Of a stretch of DNA of 64,000 nucleotides, positions 1-8,236 are shown piece after piece. The stretch is from contig CAYMAI010000006.1 in the NCBI GenBank assembly GCA_964388445.1, positions 189,635 to 253,634 on the forward strand, given 5' to 3'. A program made the position numbers and the translations under genes. How positions within the stretch are numbered: the stretch's first letter is position 1; each line of letters starts with the position of its first letter. Source of the DNA: CAYMAI01 sp964388445. Its GTDB lineage: Bacteria > 4484-113 > JAGGVC01. The notes beneath the pieces were generated by a model. It saw only the letters and a program-made list of their open reading frames with translations, was not told the origin of the DNA and did no database searches.

Positions 1-615
1 GACGATGTCGTTCGAGGTGACCGAGTATTTTTGCAGAAGATCCGGGTCTAGATCGACCTGATATTCCATTACAAATCCGCCGACGCTGGCGCATTCGGAA
101 ACTCCGTCCACTGCCGCGAATTGGTATCGCACGAAATAATCCTGAATGCTTCTCAACTCCGCGAGGGATTTGCCCGGACCGTCGAGAACATACCAAAGAA
201 CATGTCCGACTCCCGTACCGTCCGGACCGAGCTGCGGGGTGACGCCCGGCGGAATCAGGGCTTGAACGCTCGCAAGCCTTTCGAGTACTCGACTGCGCGC
301 CCAGTAGATGTCGGCGCTGTCTTCGAAAATGACGTATATCAGGCTGAAGCCGTAAAAGCTTTGGCCGCGCACATCGCGCACGAACGGAAGCCCCATCATC
401 GCGGTTTCGAGCGGATAAGTGACTTGATCCTCGACGGTTAGCGGCGCCTGTCCAGCCCAGGGCGTGTAAATTATTACCTGATTGTCCGATAAGTCCGGCA
501 GAGCGTCCACCGGAGTATTACGCATCGTAATGACTCCCCAGACGAAAAGTGCGAGAGCCCCCAGAAGAACGATGAACCGGTTTTTCAGGCAATATTCGAT
601 TATGTAATCAATCAT
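1..615 (-). CDS. cusA: CusA/CzcA-type heavy-metal RND efflux pump, N-terminal part (partial)
   Basis: Reading the minus strand from an ATG at 613-615 gives an open frame running off the left window edge, about 205 codons. It begins MIDYIIEYCLKNRFIVLL and continues with a first membrane helix, then the family segments TPVDALPDLSDNQVI and YPLETAMMGLP, typical of the inner-membrane RND proton antiporter of CusA/CzcA systems. The family exports Cu(I)/Ag(I) or divalent cations from cytoplasm or periplasm. It is the last gene visible in the tolC-nosL-cusB-cusA operon, 23 nt after cusB. Copper rather than Zn/Co is inferred from the NosL-like neighbours; the ligand methionines lie outside the window. 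Confidence 0.93.
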   Translation of the reverse strand, partial: MIDYIIEYCLKNRFIVLLGALALFVWGVITMRNTPVDALPDLSDNQVIIYTPWAGQAPLTVEDQVTYPLETAMMGLPFVRDVRGQSFYGFSLIYVIFEDSADIYWARSRVLERLASVQALIPPGVTPQLGPDGTGVGHVLWYVLDGPGKSLAELRSIQDYFVRYQFAAVDGVSECASVGGFVMEYQVDLDPDLLQKYSVTSNDIV

Positions 616-638
616 CGGTTGGTTTCGCCCGGAGCGTT

Positions 639-2006
639 TTAATGAACGTGAGTGTTTGAACCGGAGTCACTGCCGCCTTCCGCGGCTGCTTCGACTTCAC
701 CGCCGCCGCCGCCGACGTTCAACAGCTCCGCCTCGCTGTCTATCAGGAATACTGCACCGCTAAGAACGGTTTGGCCTTTGCGCAATCCGTCGAGTATTTC
801 GACCCACTCGCTGTTTTCACCCAGAAATCGGCCAGCTTTGACGTCTTTCGCGATGTAGGTATCTGGTTCGTCCACGGTTGGAATCCACACCTTTGCCCCT
901 TTTCCGCTGAAAAGCACGCTGTCGCGAGGAACCACCAAAGCGGATTCGGATTCGCGCCGCAGAATCTTGCCTTCGACGAACATGCCCGGGCGCAACTTAA
1001 GGCCGGGGTTGGGAACTTCGGCGCGCACCATCATCGTGCGAGATTCGCCCATGATTTCGGGCAGCAATAGCTTGATTACGCCGTTTAACTTGGTTTCTCC
1101 GCCGAGGCCGGTGGCGGTAAGCTCTACTCGGTCGCCGGTTTTCACCTTCGGAATATCCTGCTCGTACACGTTCAATTCGACCCAGATTGGGGACAGGCTT
1201 GCAACTTCGAGTATTTCGCCGCCTTCCATCAAATACATGCCTTGAGTCGTCATCAACCGCATAACTATTCCGCCTTGGCGCGCGTAAACCGTTACTCTGT
1301 CGACGACCGTGCCGTTCTTTTCCAGATTTTCGATTTGCGCCCCGGTCATTCCCAGCAAGCTCAGCTTTCGCCTTCCGCTTTCAACCAATTTTTGAGTGTT
1401 TTCCGACACGCCGTCCAGGTTTTTCTCTCGAAGCCTGTCGCGCGCTTTTACGGCCACCAAAAATTCGCCCTGCGCCTCAACGAGCATCGGGCTGTAAACG
1501 TCGATGAGTTTCGCGCCTTTTTGAAGATAAACTCCGGTTTCCTGTACGTAGAATTTTTCGACGCGGCCTTCGACCCAGCTCGTGAGGACTTGAAATCCAG
1601 TTTCGGGAGCGACGGCCGTCCCGTAGGTTTTAACCTCGGACGATAGCTCGATTTCTTCGACATGAGCGACTTGAGCGTTCGAAATAATCCTGTCAAGCGG
1701 GGAGAGCGATACTTTTGCGACTCCGCTGGCGACGGCTTCCTGCATTTTCCTTGCATCCTCGCCCGATACGCGTATCAGTTCCATTCCGCAAATAGGGCAA
1801 GTTCCGGGCTTGTCGCTTGTTATCCATGGATGCATGGAGTCGATGTAAATCGAGCCGTCGTCCGCGGCGCCAATGCCGCCTTCCGGCATTTTGAAGCCGG
1901 CGGACAGCATTTTGTCGATTTGCTCCCTCTGGTGCCTGATGAAAAGCCCCAGCAGGACAACGAGTCCGAGAAGAAAAACGAGAACTCCGATGTTTACTTT
2001 AACCAT
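639..2006 (-). CDS. cusB: CusB-type periplasmic adaptor of metal efflux RND system
   Basis: A 455-residue membrane-fusion protein. An N-terminal membrane anchor (about residues 5-25) is followed by a heavy-metal-binding domain around residues 50-80, with the signature MHPWI...PGTCPICGMEL, then the HlyD-like barrel-sandwich and beta-barrel domains (WVEGRVEKFYV, IDVYSPMLVEAQGEFL). The C-terminus is Gly/Glu-rich and ends in HVH, a possible extra metal site. It links the inner-membrane pump to the TolC-like channel. It lies between a NosL-like gene and cusA, all on the minus strand, and is probably controlled by the promoter at 5589-5625. The CusB assignment is firm at family level; the exact metal is inferred. 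Confidence 0.93.
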   Translation of the reverse strand: MVKVNIGVLVFLLGLVVLLGLFIRHQREQIDKMLSAGFKMPEGGIGAADDGSIYIDSMHPWITSDKPGTCPICGMELIRVSGEDARKMQEAVASGVAKVSLSPLDRIISNAQVAHVEEIELSSEVKTYGTAVAPETGFQVLTSWVEGRVEKFYVQETGVYLQKGAKLIDVYSPMLVEAQGEFLVAVKARDRLREKNLDGVSENTQKLVESGRRKLSLLGMTGAQIENLEKNGTVVDRVTVYARQGGIVMRLMTTQGMYLMEGGEILEVASLSPIWVELNVYEQDIPKVKTGDRVELTATGLGGETKLNGVIKLLLPEIMGESRTMMVRAEVPNPGLKLRPGMFVEGKILRRESESALVVPRDSVLFSGKGAKVWIPTVDEPDTYIAKDVKAGRFLGENSEWVEILDGLRKGQTVLSGAVFLIDSEAELLNVGGGGGEVEAAAEGGSDSGSNTHVH

Positions 2007-2072
2007 TTGTTCGTCCGAAAAGCGGCGATTGCCCGTATCGAATAGCCCAATTCAAAAAAACGCGAAAGAATA

Positions 2073-2642
2073 TCAATGCCCGTGACCGTCGTGAGAGTCG
2101 TGAGCGCCGCCGTGCATTCCGCCTTCTACTTCGGCGCCCGCCTTTTTAAGCGCTTCCGCCACGCCGATAGCTCCACCGTCCATGCGATTGGCGTGCTCGG
2201 CCTGCTCTTCCGCAGTGGCGAACGCGACGATATATGGCGGCATGGTCATCGCGAGGCTTTCGACTTCCACGAAGAACGCTTCCTTTATCGGAACGAAATC
2301 ATGCGTGGTTTTTGCGCTGAGATATGTAACGATTTCGCCTTCCATCGGGTCGAAGTTGTTGTCCTTCGCCCAAGCCACGAAACAGGACAACGCGTCGAAA
2401 TCCTGTCCGCCTCCGCGAACGTGCGCGGGGCTTTTCATCGCGTCCATCCCGCAATGAGCGCATTTCTTCGGCTCCGCGTCACCGGCACCGAGAATCGTCT
2501 GGCTATCTTGAGTAGCTGGAGGGGTCGAGGTTGCGCCGCTTGCACCGGCGTCCGCGCCGCTTTCGACGTCCGCTTTCGGACAGCCCGCAAGCGAAAACAC
2601 CATTGCGGCAAACAAAACAAACATGATCAAAATCGATTTCAT
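2073..2642 (-). CDS. NosL-like periplasmic lipoprotein, His-rich tail (NosL-1)
   Basis: About 189 residues from the ATG at 2640-2642, which has a GGAGG ribosome site 7 nt upstream. A lipoprotein signal ends in SLAGC. The mature part contains CAHCGMDAMKSPAHV followed by a conserved ALSCFVAWAKD segment, the pattern of the NosL/copper-chaperone family (CxxCGM motif, then a Cys about 25 residues on). The C-terminus is His-rich (HGGAHDSHDGHGH). NosL is known as a copper carrier for nitrous oxide reductase; here there is no nosZ, so a periplasmic Cu shuttle to CusCBA is inferred. It is one of three paralogues in the operon. Confidence 0.8.
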   Translation of the reverse strand: MKSILIMFVLFAAMVFSLAGCPKADVESGADAGASGATSTPPATQDSQTILGAGDAEPKKCAHCGMDAMKSPAHVRGGGQDFDALSCFVAWAKDNNFDPMEGEIVTYLSAKTTHDFVPIKEAFFVEVESLAMTMPPYIVAFATAEEQAEHANRMDGGAIGVAEALKKAGAEVEGGMHGGAHDSHDGHGH

Positions 2643-2681
2643 TTTTTTATCCTCCAAAGTAACTTATCGGTAACAAAACAC

Positions 2682-3215
2682 TTAGCAGCAGCCTCCGCAG
2701 CCGCCCTCGCCTTTGACTTGACCGCCGCCGGCGTGGCCGCCGTGGCCGCCGCCGAATTCGCCGTCGACGCCCCACCATTCGTGAACCGCAGCGACTACGT
2801 CTTTATAACCGACGACTTTCGATTCGTTTTCTTCGGCAGCTTTTAAAGCAGCGTCCTTGCTCGAAAAGCCTGCGAAATATGGACGCATCGAACCTTGCAT
2901 TTTCTTCATCGCAACGAAGTGAGCCGTGCCGATTCCAACAAATTTTACGTTCTTCGTACCAAATGTCGGAAAATCGATTATTTTTGCGTCTGCGGGATTC
3001 AGCTCTTTTTCTTCGGCTCTTTGAAGCCAGCATCCGAACGAATCGAAGTGTTCCGCGCCGTATTTGACATGCGCATTGCTTTTGGATGAATCCATCCCGC
3101 ACATCAGGCAGTCGCTATTTTCCTGCGATTCGCCGCCGGAACCTGCGTAAGCCGCGAAGCCTAGAAGCGCCGCAAGCGTCAAAACAAGCGTTAAATTCAA
3201 TACCGTTCTGCTCAT
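2682..3215 (-). CDS. NosL-like secreted protein with Cys-rich tail (NosL-2)
   Basis: 177 residues with an N-terminal signal (LTLVLTLAALLGFAAYAG) and a GGAGG site before the ATG. It carries DCLMCGMDSSKSNAHV and FDSFGCWLQRAEE, the same motif pair as its two neighbours, and then a Gly/His-rich C-terminus finishing CGGCC. A periplasmic metal-binding role is inferred. It differs from NosL-1 in that no lipobox Cys follows the hydrophobic stretch, and its tail uses cysteines where NosL-1 uses histidines, so the copies may hold metal with different affinity. Confidence 0.78.
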   Translation of the reverse strand: MSRTVLNLTLVLTLAALLGFAAYAGSGGESQENSDCLMCGMDSSKSNAHVKYGAEHFDSFGCWLQRAEEKELNPADAKIIDFPTFGTKNVKFVGIGTAHFVAMKKMQGSMRPYFAGFSSKDAALKAAEENESKVVGYKDVVAAVHEWWGVDGEFGGGHGGHAGGGQVKGEGGCGGCC

Positions 3216-3239
3216 TTCAAACCTCCAGATTTGGAATCT

Positions 3240-3341
3240 TTATTTTGGGATTAAAAATCCCGCCGCAAAGGCAATTGCCATCGCGAAAACAATGCAAATC
3301 GAAAGCAGCCGAAGCTGCGTGCCGTTAAGAGTAGTTCTCAC
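3240..3341 (-). CDS. 33-residue single-pass membrane micro-protein
   Basis: On the minus strand a GTG at 3339-3341 overlaps the TGA of NosL-3 by four bases (GTGA) and follows an AGGAGGGG site, an ideal arrangement for translational coupling. The 33 codons encode a basic N-terminus, a hydrophobic helix (LLSICIVFAMAIAFAAGFL) and end IPK. It fills the otherwise empty gap between two nosL-like genes. No family is recognised. A small membrane partner of the efflux complex or of the NosL proteins is a guess; the gene call rests on ribosome site, overlap and helix. Confidence 0.6.
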   Translation of the reverse strand: MRTTLNGTQLRLLSICIVFAMAIAFAAGFLIPK

Positions 3342-4069
3342 ATCATCCCCTCCTCAGTTAGCCAAGCGGTCACGTACTTCTTCATTCCATCGAAGTCCGT
3401 AACTTTTCCGCCAAGGTCACCCATGCCGGCCTCGGCTTCCAGCTCAGTTTCGAACGCCGCCACGCCGGGCGCCATTGCGCCGGGCAGAATCCCGTCGATT
3501 TCGATAAGATAAACAGCACTGCCGGCCGGAACCATCTCGCGATTTTCCGGATTTCTGCGCCAAGTGGCGAAATTCAACACTTCCATTTCTTCATAGTTTT
3601 TGCCGTTGGCGTATTGAAAAAAGCATGCAAGCGATACGAATCCAACCCAACCGTTTTCAAACTTCGCGCCGACGAGATTCGCGGATTTATCGAGAAACAT
3701 TCCGCAAATTGGATCGCTGTCGTTGGTGAAACTCGCGAGCAAGGTTTCGTAGCCTGCAGGTTCAGTTTGGTTGTCCGTTAGTTTCGAACCGCCGGATACT
3801 TCGGTAGATCCACCGGGCGGTTTTCGTTCAAGGCCGCCGCCCGAAGAAAGCGCATCGGCGGCAGCCTTTTCAGGCGTTTCGTAACCCGGGTAAGGTGCCG
3901 CAAGCCGCGTTCCTACCCAGAAAACAACGCCCAGCGCCAAAAGCGCGAATAACACGCCTACGAACCCTTTTGCGCCGGAACCCGGCTCGAATTCCTGTTG
4001 GGGCGCTTCCGCTTCATGCTGTACGGAGCGTTCGGGTTTTTCTTGGTAATTTTCTTTTCTTTCACTCAT
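3338..4069 (-). CDS. NosL-like membrane-anchored protein (NosL-3)
   Basis: About 243 residues from the ATG at 4067-4069, which overlaps the end of the TolC-like gene by 8 nt; an upstream in-frame start at 4147 lies inside that gene and is rejected. A charged cytoplasmic segment is followed by one membrane helix near residues 35-55 (VLFALLALGVVFWVGTRL) and a Ser/Gly linker. The NosL-type core has SDPICGMFLDKSANLVG and LACFFQYANG. Here only one Cys precedes GM (ICGM rather than CxxCGM). It looks like an anchored version of the two smaller paralogues downstream. A copper relay role is inferred from context. Confidence 0.7.
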   Translation of the reverse strand: MSERKENYQEKPERSVQHEAEAPQQEFEPGSGAKGFVGVLFALLALGVVFWVGTRLAAPYPGYETPEKAAADALSSGGGLERKPPGGSTEVSGGSKLTDNQTEPAGYETLLASFTNDSDPICGMFLDKSANLVGAKFENGWVGFVSLACFFQYANGKNYEEMEVLNFATWRRNPENREMVPAGSAVYLIEIDGILPGAMAPGVAAFETELEAEAGMGDLGGKVTDFDGMKKYVTAWLTEEGMM

Positions 4070-5588
4070 TTTCAATTCCGCCGCCGTTTTCGTTCGAATT
4101 TTCCTCAATAAGCGCCGTTGGCACAGCGGCCGAATCGACCGCTCCAAGCGTTATGTAAAACAACTCGGCCTTTGCCCGCCCAGCGGAGACTATGGCAACT
4201 CTGCGCGCAGTCTCGTAATCGAGCAGCCGGACTTCGGCAGCCACCAATACTGCAAATTCGGTTTTGCCTACTTGGTATCCCGCAAGGGCCGAATCGAATC
4301 CACTTTGGGCAAGCGGGATGATTTCGTTTTCGTACTTTTCAATTCGGTCGAGCGTAAGCGCGAGTTTAGAAAACTCGGCCGCGCTTTTGGAGCGAATCCG
4401 GTTAATTATGCTTTCCTCTTTCAGCGGTATTTGCTCGCGCATTGCCATAGCTTCCTTGAATTCCGCATCCTGCATCCTTCGTTGATAAACCGGTAGGTCG
4501 AACATAATGCCTATCCCGAACCTGTCGGCCATTTCCAGTCTGAAATCGTACTGAAAGGTAAGCCGGTAGTCCGGGTGATAGTTTTTTTCCGCCAATCGCG
4601 CCGCCTCGAGAAGCTGCAAATCCCATGTCTTTAGCCAGGCAGTTTCGGGATGCCGGTTCGCTGCTTCCGCAACGATTAGATCGCGACTTATGGGTGTTTC
4701 GGCGGCGACCGATTCGGCAACTTCGATGACCGGCACAAGTTCGGATTCGGAAATGCCAAGCATTCCGGCAAGCATTGCCGTCATTTCAGCCCGCATGGTT
4801 TCCATTTCGATTCTCATCGCTTTTAGGTCGCTGCGCATGGTTTGAACTGCGAGAACTTCGGACATCGGCGCTTTGCCGATTTCGTACATCAACAGCGCGA
4901 TTTCCTCCATCACTCCCAAAAGGTCGTCACGTTTTTCGAGCATCTCGATGTTGACCGCTACTTCCGCCAAATCGAAATATACGCCGACGACCTCGCCCGC
5001 CATTTTGTATTCCATTTGAGCTATCGATAGCTTCATTAGCTCGACGTCATAGGCAGCGATTTTCTCCTTGGCGGCGCGTTTACCGTAGGAATAAAAGGGA
5101 TGCGATAGCGTGACTCGCTGCGCAGCCATCGGGCTGTTCATTTCCCAAGGCCATTTGACCGGATAGTCCATCAACATGATTTCCATTTCGGGCATCATGG
5201 GAGCGCCAGCCATAAGGACTTTTTGCTCCATCGCCGCGATTTCAGAGCGCATCGCTTTGATTTCCGGGTTGTTGGCCGCAGCTTGGGACATGTAAACGGC
5301 AAGTTGCGGAGGAATATAACTGCCGTTTTGGACGGGCAGAATAAACGCGCTGGACGAAAGAGCGGATTTCACTCTTGCTATGGCTTCTTCTTCCAGGTCG
5401 GCCAATCTGCCGATAGCCGGACCTTTTCCCGTAACGGCGGTTTTAACTCCGCCGTAAATACTGCCGACGGTGACCGCGTCGCCTTTCGGCTCGGCGAAAG
5501 TGATTTGCGGCGCGAGAACCGCCGCCGCGATCGAAAATGCCGCAACCAAACGGGTCAATCCCGTGAGCGTTAGTGATAAGTTAGCCAC
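4062..5588 (-). CDS. TolC-like outer-membrane efflux protein (CusC role)
   Basis: 508 residues beginning at a GTG (5586-5588) with a Sec signal cut near TFAEP. The remainder is almost wholly alpha-helical with long heptad-like stretches in two repeats (AANNPEIKAMRSEIAAMEQ near 110; ANRHPETAWLKTWDLQLLEAA near 310), as in outer-membrane efflux proteins. It is the first gene of the minus-strand metal-efflux operon and would supply the outer-membrane channel to CusBA. The GTG lies just 8 nt below a -10 box, so the message is probably leaderless, and no Shine-Dalgarno sequence is visible. Confidence 0.88.
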   Translation of the reverse strand: MANLSLTLTGLTRLVAAFSIAAAVLAPQITFAEPKGDAVTVGSIYGGVKTAVTGKGPAIGRLADLEEEAIARVKSALSSSAFILPVQNGSYIPPQLAVYMSQAAANNPEIKAMRSEIAAMEQKVLMAGAPMMPEMEIMLMDYPVKWPWEMNSPMAAQRVTLSHPFYSYGKRAAKEKIAAYDVELMKLSIAQMEYKMAGEVVGVYFDLAEVAVNIEMLEKRDDLLGVMEEIALLMYEIGKAPMSEVLAVQTMRSDLKAMRIEMETMRAEMTAMLAGMLGISESELVPVIEVAESVAAETPISRDLIVAEAANRHPETAWLKTWDLQLLEAARLAEKNYHPDYRLTFQYDFRLEMADRFGIGIMFDLPVYQRRMQDAEFKEAMAMREQIPLKEESIINRIRSKSAAEFSKLALTLDRIEKYENEIIPLAQSGFDSALAGYQVGKTEFAVLVAAEVRLLDYETARRVAIVSAGRAKAELFYITLGAVDSAAVPTALIEENSNENGGGIENE

Positions 5589-5625
5589 CGGAGCGTATTC
5601 TACTATGCTAAATAGTATTTGTCAA
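5589..5625 (-). promoter_or_regulatory. Promoter of the metal-efflux operon with embedded BlaI-type operator
   Basis: On the minus strand TTGACA (plus positions 5620-5625) and TAGAAT (5597-5602) are separated by exactly 17 nt. The spacer is filled by the palindrome TACTATGCTAAATAGTA at 5601-5617 (6-bp arms, 5-nt centre), which also touches the -10. The start GTG at 5588 is 8 nt after the -10. BlaI/CopY-family repressors bind short palindromes of this style in promoter spacers, and a BlaI homologue is encoded next door. Operator identity is inferred; the geometry is seen directly. Confidence 0.85.
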
Positions 5626-5663
5626 CAGATTTTAGAAAAAAAATAATTTTTTATGTTAATTGC

Positions 5664-5692
5664 TTGACTTTTCGTACTATCGAGGTTAGTTT
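5664..5692 (+). promoter_or_regulatory. Probable blaI-like promoter with degenerate operator
   Basis: TTGACT at 5664-5669 faces the repressor gene. An imperfect copy of the operator, TACTAT-N5-TTAGTT, lies at 5675-5691 in what would be the spacer and -10 region. The second arm matches four of six bases. This suggests weaker autorepression of the regulator than of the efflux operon. The -10 is poor (no clear TATAAT), so confidence is moderate. Confidence 0.5.
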
Positions 5693-5737
5693 TAAATGGC
5701 CGCGGATAATTAATCCGGCGGCCTGAAGGTGATTGAT

Positions 5738-6115
5738 ATGGCGGAACTCGGTCCGCTTCAAAAAGAGATTATGGAAACCGTTTGGCGGCTTAGGAAGGCG
5801 AACGTTCAAGACGTGCTGGCCGACGTGAACGCCAGGCGGAAGGAGTCGCTCGCTTACACAACCGTTATGACGGTAATGACTCAGCTTTGGGAGAAAGGGC
5901 TACTGTCGAGGCGCAAATTAGGCAAAGCATACGTTTACAGACCAACGAGCGACAGACGCGGATATAATGTAGAGCGGATAAGGGAGTTTTTCTCTTCGCT
6001 TTTCGGGGCGGGCGAAACGGTGACCGCAAGTCATATTCTTGACGCCCTCGAAGACGACGATCCGGCGAAGGTTAATGAACTTGTCAAGGAACTCAAGGAA
6101 AGGAACTACATTTAG
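5738..6115 (+). CDS. BlaI/MecI/CopY-family transcriptional repressor
   Basis: About 125 residues. The winged helix is typical of the penicillinase-repressor family: LGPLQKEIMETVWRL, then DVLADVN and SLAYTTVMTVMTQLWEKGLLSRRKLGKAYVYRP, followed by a short dimerisation region. The ATG at 5738 has AAGGTG at good spacing; a GTG at 5729 is an alternative. The stop codon shares one base with the start of the M56 gene. The family includes antibiotic-inducible BlaI and copper-responsive CopY. Its position divergent from a copper-type efflux operon with matching palindromes points to a metal-resistance role, which is inference. Confidence 0.9.
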   Translation: MAELGPLQKEIMETVWRLRKANVQDVLADVNARRKESLAYTTVMTVMTQLWEKGLLSRRKLGKAYVYRPTSDRRGYNVERIREFFSSLFGAGETVTASHILDALEDDDPAKVNELVKELKERNYI

Positions 6116-7011
6116 TGCTGTCGCTTCCGGTAAAAGCGTTCGCGCTGTTCTTTCTGCTTCAGGCGGTATCGGTGTTTATCGCCGCATTTGCCGCGGAAAG
6201 GCTTTCCGTTCAAGTTAACGCGAGATACAGGGCCAGGTTCGTATCGACGAGTCTGTTGATTGCGTTCGTCCTGCCGCTAATTTTTGCCGCGGCTGTAGCG
6301 ATATTGACACGAGCCGGACTGCTTTCAATGGAAACGTCGTATTTTCACGCGCTTATGCACGGCGGATGGGAGATGTCGATTCTTCTAGCCGGAACTTTGG
6401 GGTTTGCGTTATCGGTTTTTTCCAGTTTTCTGTTCGTCAAATTCGGCTCGCTTCCGGTCAAAATGGGGCGCCGGAATTATAAGGAATTTCGCGGGGTTAG
6501 GGTTCTGGAATCGGACAAAATAAACGGCGCGGCATTGCTCGGCGCCTTCAGGCCGGTGATTGTTATTGGCCGTGCTTTTCAAAACGGCGAATGGGGCAGC
6601 CTGATTTTAGTTCACGAGCATTCGCATTTTCGCTTGAAGCACAACTTGCATAAGCTACTAATGCGCGCACTTCTGCGGATGAACATGTTCAATTTGCCGC
6701 TTCATCGGCTTGCGGCGAACTTCGACCTTTTGTGCGAAATTGAAGCGGATGCCGAGTCTGCGGGGCAAGTTGGCGTGGAAAGCTATTCCAGATTTTTGTC
6801 CGAGCTTGCCGCGGGCGCAATGCCCGGAGACGAAGTAATTACCAGAATAAACGCGCTCGGCGGTTTAAGGCATAGCCCTATCGGAAGTAGGAACCAGCTT
6901 TCGCCCGGGGTTACGCTGGCTGCTGCGGTAATTATGACGGCCGCTCCGCTTGTCGCGCTCGCCGCCCTGACCGCGCCGCGCTGCGCGATGGTTTGTTTTC
7001 TGGGGTTTTAG
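6115..7011 (+). CDS. M56-family (BlaR1-like) membrane metallopeptidase without sensor domain
   Basis: 298 residues from a GTG overlapping the repressor stop by one base. Several N-terminal helices precede a zinc-protease motif HEHSH at about residue 166 (LILVHEHSHFRLKH) and a downstream Glu-rich segment (LLCEIEADAESAGQ) that would supply the third ligand, as in M56 peptidases. A last helix near the C-terminus leads to a short Cys-containing end (PRCAMVCF). BlaR1/MecR1 carry an extracellular penicillin-binding sensor after this point; none is present. The protein probably cleaves the repressor on a signal that remains unknown. Its stop is one base from the convergent chrA stop. Confidence 0.85.
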   Translation: MLSLPVKAFALFFLLQAVSVFIAAFAAERLSVQVNARYRARFVSTSLLIAFVLPLIFAAAVAILTRAGLLSMETSYFHALMHGGWEMSILLAGTLGFALSVFSSFLFVKFGSLPVKMGRRNYKEFRGVRVLESDKINGAALLGAFRPVIVIGRAFQNGEWGSLILVHEHSHFRLKHNLHKLLMRALLRMNMFNLPLHRLAANFDLLCEIEADAESAGQVGVESYSRFLSELAAGAMPGDEVITRINALGGLRHSPIGSRNQLSPGVTLAAAVIMTAAPLVALAALTAPRCAMVCFLGF

Positions 7012-7012
7012 T

Positions 7013-8236
7013 TTAGCGGCCGATGAAACTTGCAAGCCAGCCGGCAACAGCGCCTATGGTGACAATTACAGCGGGATTCAGCTTATATTTTGCCGACGCA
7101 ACTATAGCGGCAAGCAGCAAAATGTATTGCCAAATTGAAATTACAGAGACAAGTCCTATTTGAATTGCGGCGGCAGCCATTAAACCCAAAGCCGATGCGT
7201 TAACCGCATCGAGTAATAGTCGAGAAAGCGGGTGTTTTCCGATTTTCGGAAGTATGCGCGCCAAGGCGAGGACAAAAACGAACGAAGGCAAAAACATTCC
7301 AAGCGTCGCCAGCGCGGCTCCCTGCCATCCGCCAAGTATATGGCCTATAAAAGTGGCTGTTGAAAACAGTGGACCGGGAGTCACTTGTCCGACGGCAATG
7401 GCGTCAAGCAATTGCGACTGAGAAATCCAGCCAAGCCTGTCAACCAATTCGCCCTGCAGAAACGCGATTAGAACGTATCCGCTTCCGTAAAGTATCGAGC
7501 CGATTTTGAGAAAAAACAAAAATATTCCGGAAAGCGTGGCAGAAGATGCATGGTGTGGAACCGCGGAAAAAGCAAATGCCAATTGAGGGTAATATTTTTG
7601 GGGCAAAAATGAAATGGGAAGCAAGCAAGCGGATCCCGGATTCATTGGGATTTTGAATCGGCCGCCGCTTAATTGAATCCCCGCCGCACCGGCAATTGCA
7701 CATACGAAAAGAGCGGCAATTTCGTTTAGTCCCGCGAAAACCGCGCCGGCGGCAACAAGCCCGATAAGACCAAATTCGAATCGTTTGAATGCAGTGCCAG
7801 CCAGCCTGATGATTGCCGCGGCGATAATCGCCACTACAACCGGTTTTACACCTTCGAGCCAAGGTTGGACGCCTGGCAGAGAGCCGTATTCGACGTATAA
7901 ATAGGCAAGGAAGAAAGTAATTAGCGCCGCTGGCAAAACGAAACAAAGTCCCGCGATCAGAAATCCGGCGGTGCCTGCTCGATTTAGGCCTATGTGAATG
8001 GCAAGCTCCGTGGAATTGGGTCCAGGAATTAGATTCGTCAAACCGATTAAGTCCAAAAGTTCCTGTTTCGACAGCCATTTTCTTCGGCGGACGACTTCGT
8101 CCTCCATCATTGCTATGTGTGCCGCCGGTCCACCGAAGCCGAACGTTCCTAGTTTGAGAAAAAGCAGGGCAAGATCGACTAGCGATGCTTGCCCTTTAAC
8201 TTCGTCGCGAACCGAATTGTACGGCCCGGATTTCAA
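7013..8236 (-). CDS. chrA: Chromate transporter, ChrA family
   Basis: 407 residues with the duplicated CHR domains. The first half has FLKLGTFGFGGPAAHIAMMEDEVVRRRKW and the NLIPGPNSTELAIHIG motif; the second half repeats them as FLKIGSILYGSGYVLIAFLQ and AVGQVTPGPLFSTATFIG. The family exports chromate through the inner membrane. Its start overlaps the arsM stop by 4 nt, so it is the last gene of the arsenic operon. Chromate specificity is a family inference; in this setting an arsenic-linked anion cannot be excluded. Confidence 0.92.
   Translation of the reverse strand: MKSGPYNSVRDEVKGQASLVDLALLFLKLGTFGFGGPAAHIAMMEDEVVRRRKWLSKQELLDLIGLTNLIPGPNSTELAIHIGLNRAGTAGFLIAGLCFVLPAALITFFLAYLYVEYGSLPGVQPWLEGVKPVVVAIIAAAIIRLAGTAFKRFEFGLIGLVAAGAVFAGLNEIAALFVCAIAGAAGIQLSGGRFKIPMNPGSACLLPISFLPQKYYPQLAFAFSAVPHHASSATLSGIFLFFLKIGSILYGSGYVLIAFLQGELVDRLGWISQSQLLDAIAVGQVTPGPLFSTATFIGHILGGWQGAALATLGMFLPSFVFVLALARILPKIGKHPLSRLLLDAVNASALGLMAAAAIQIGLVSVISIWQYILLLAAIVASAKYKLNPAVIVTIGAVAGWLASFIGR

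Noticed and set aside
121..441. Open frame on the plus strand
   Set aside because: It is antisense to the cusA-like gene, whose conserved motifs are clear on the minus strand.
2076..2846. 256-codon plus-strand frame across two nosL-like genes
   Set aside because: It runs antisense to two genes with signal peptides, ribosome sites and NosL motifs; its translation has no family features.
7440..8078. 212-codon frame inside chrA, same strand
   Set aside because: Shadow frame of chrA: Arg/Cys-rich and without motifs.
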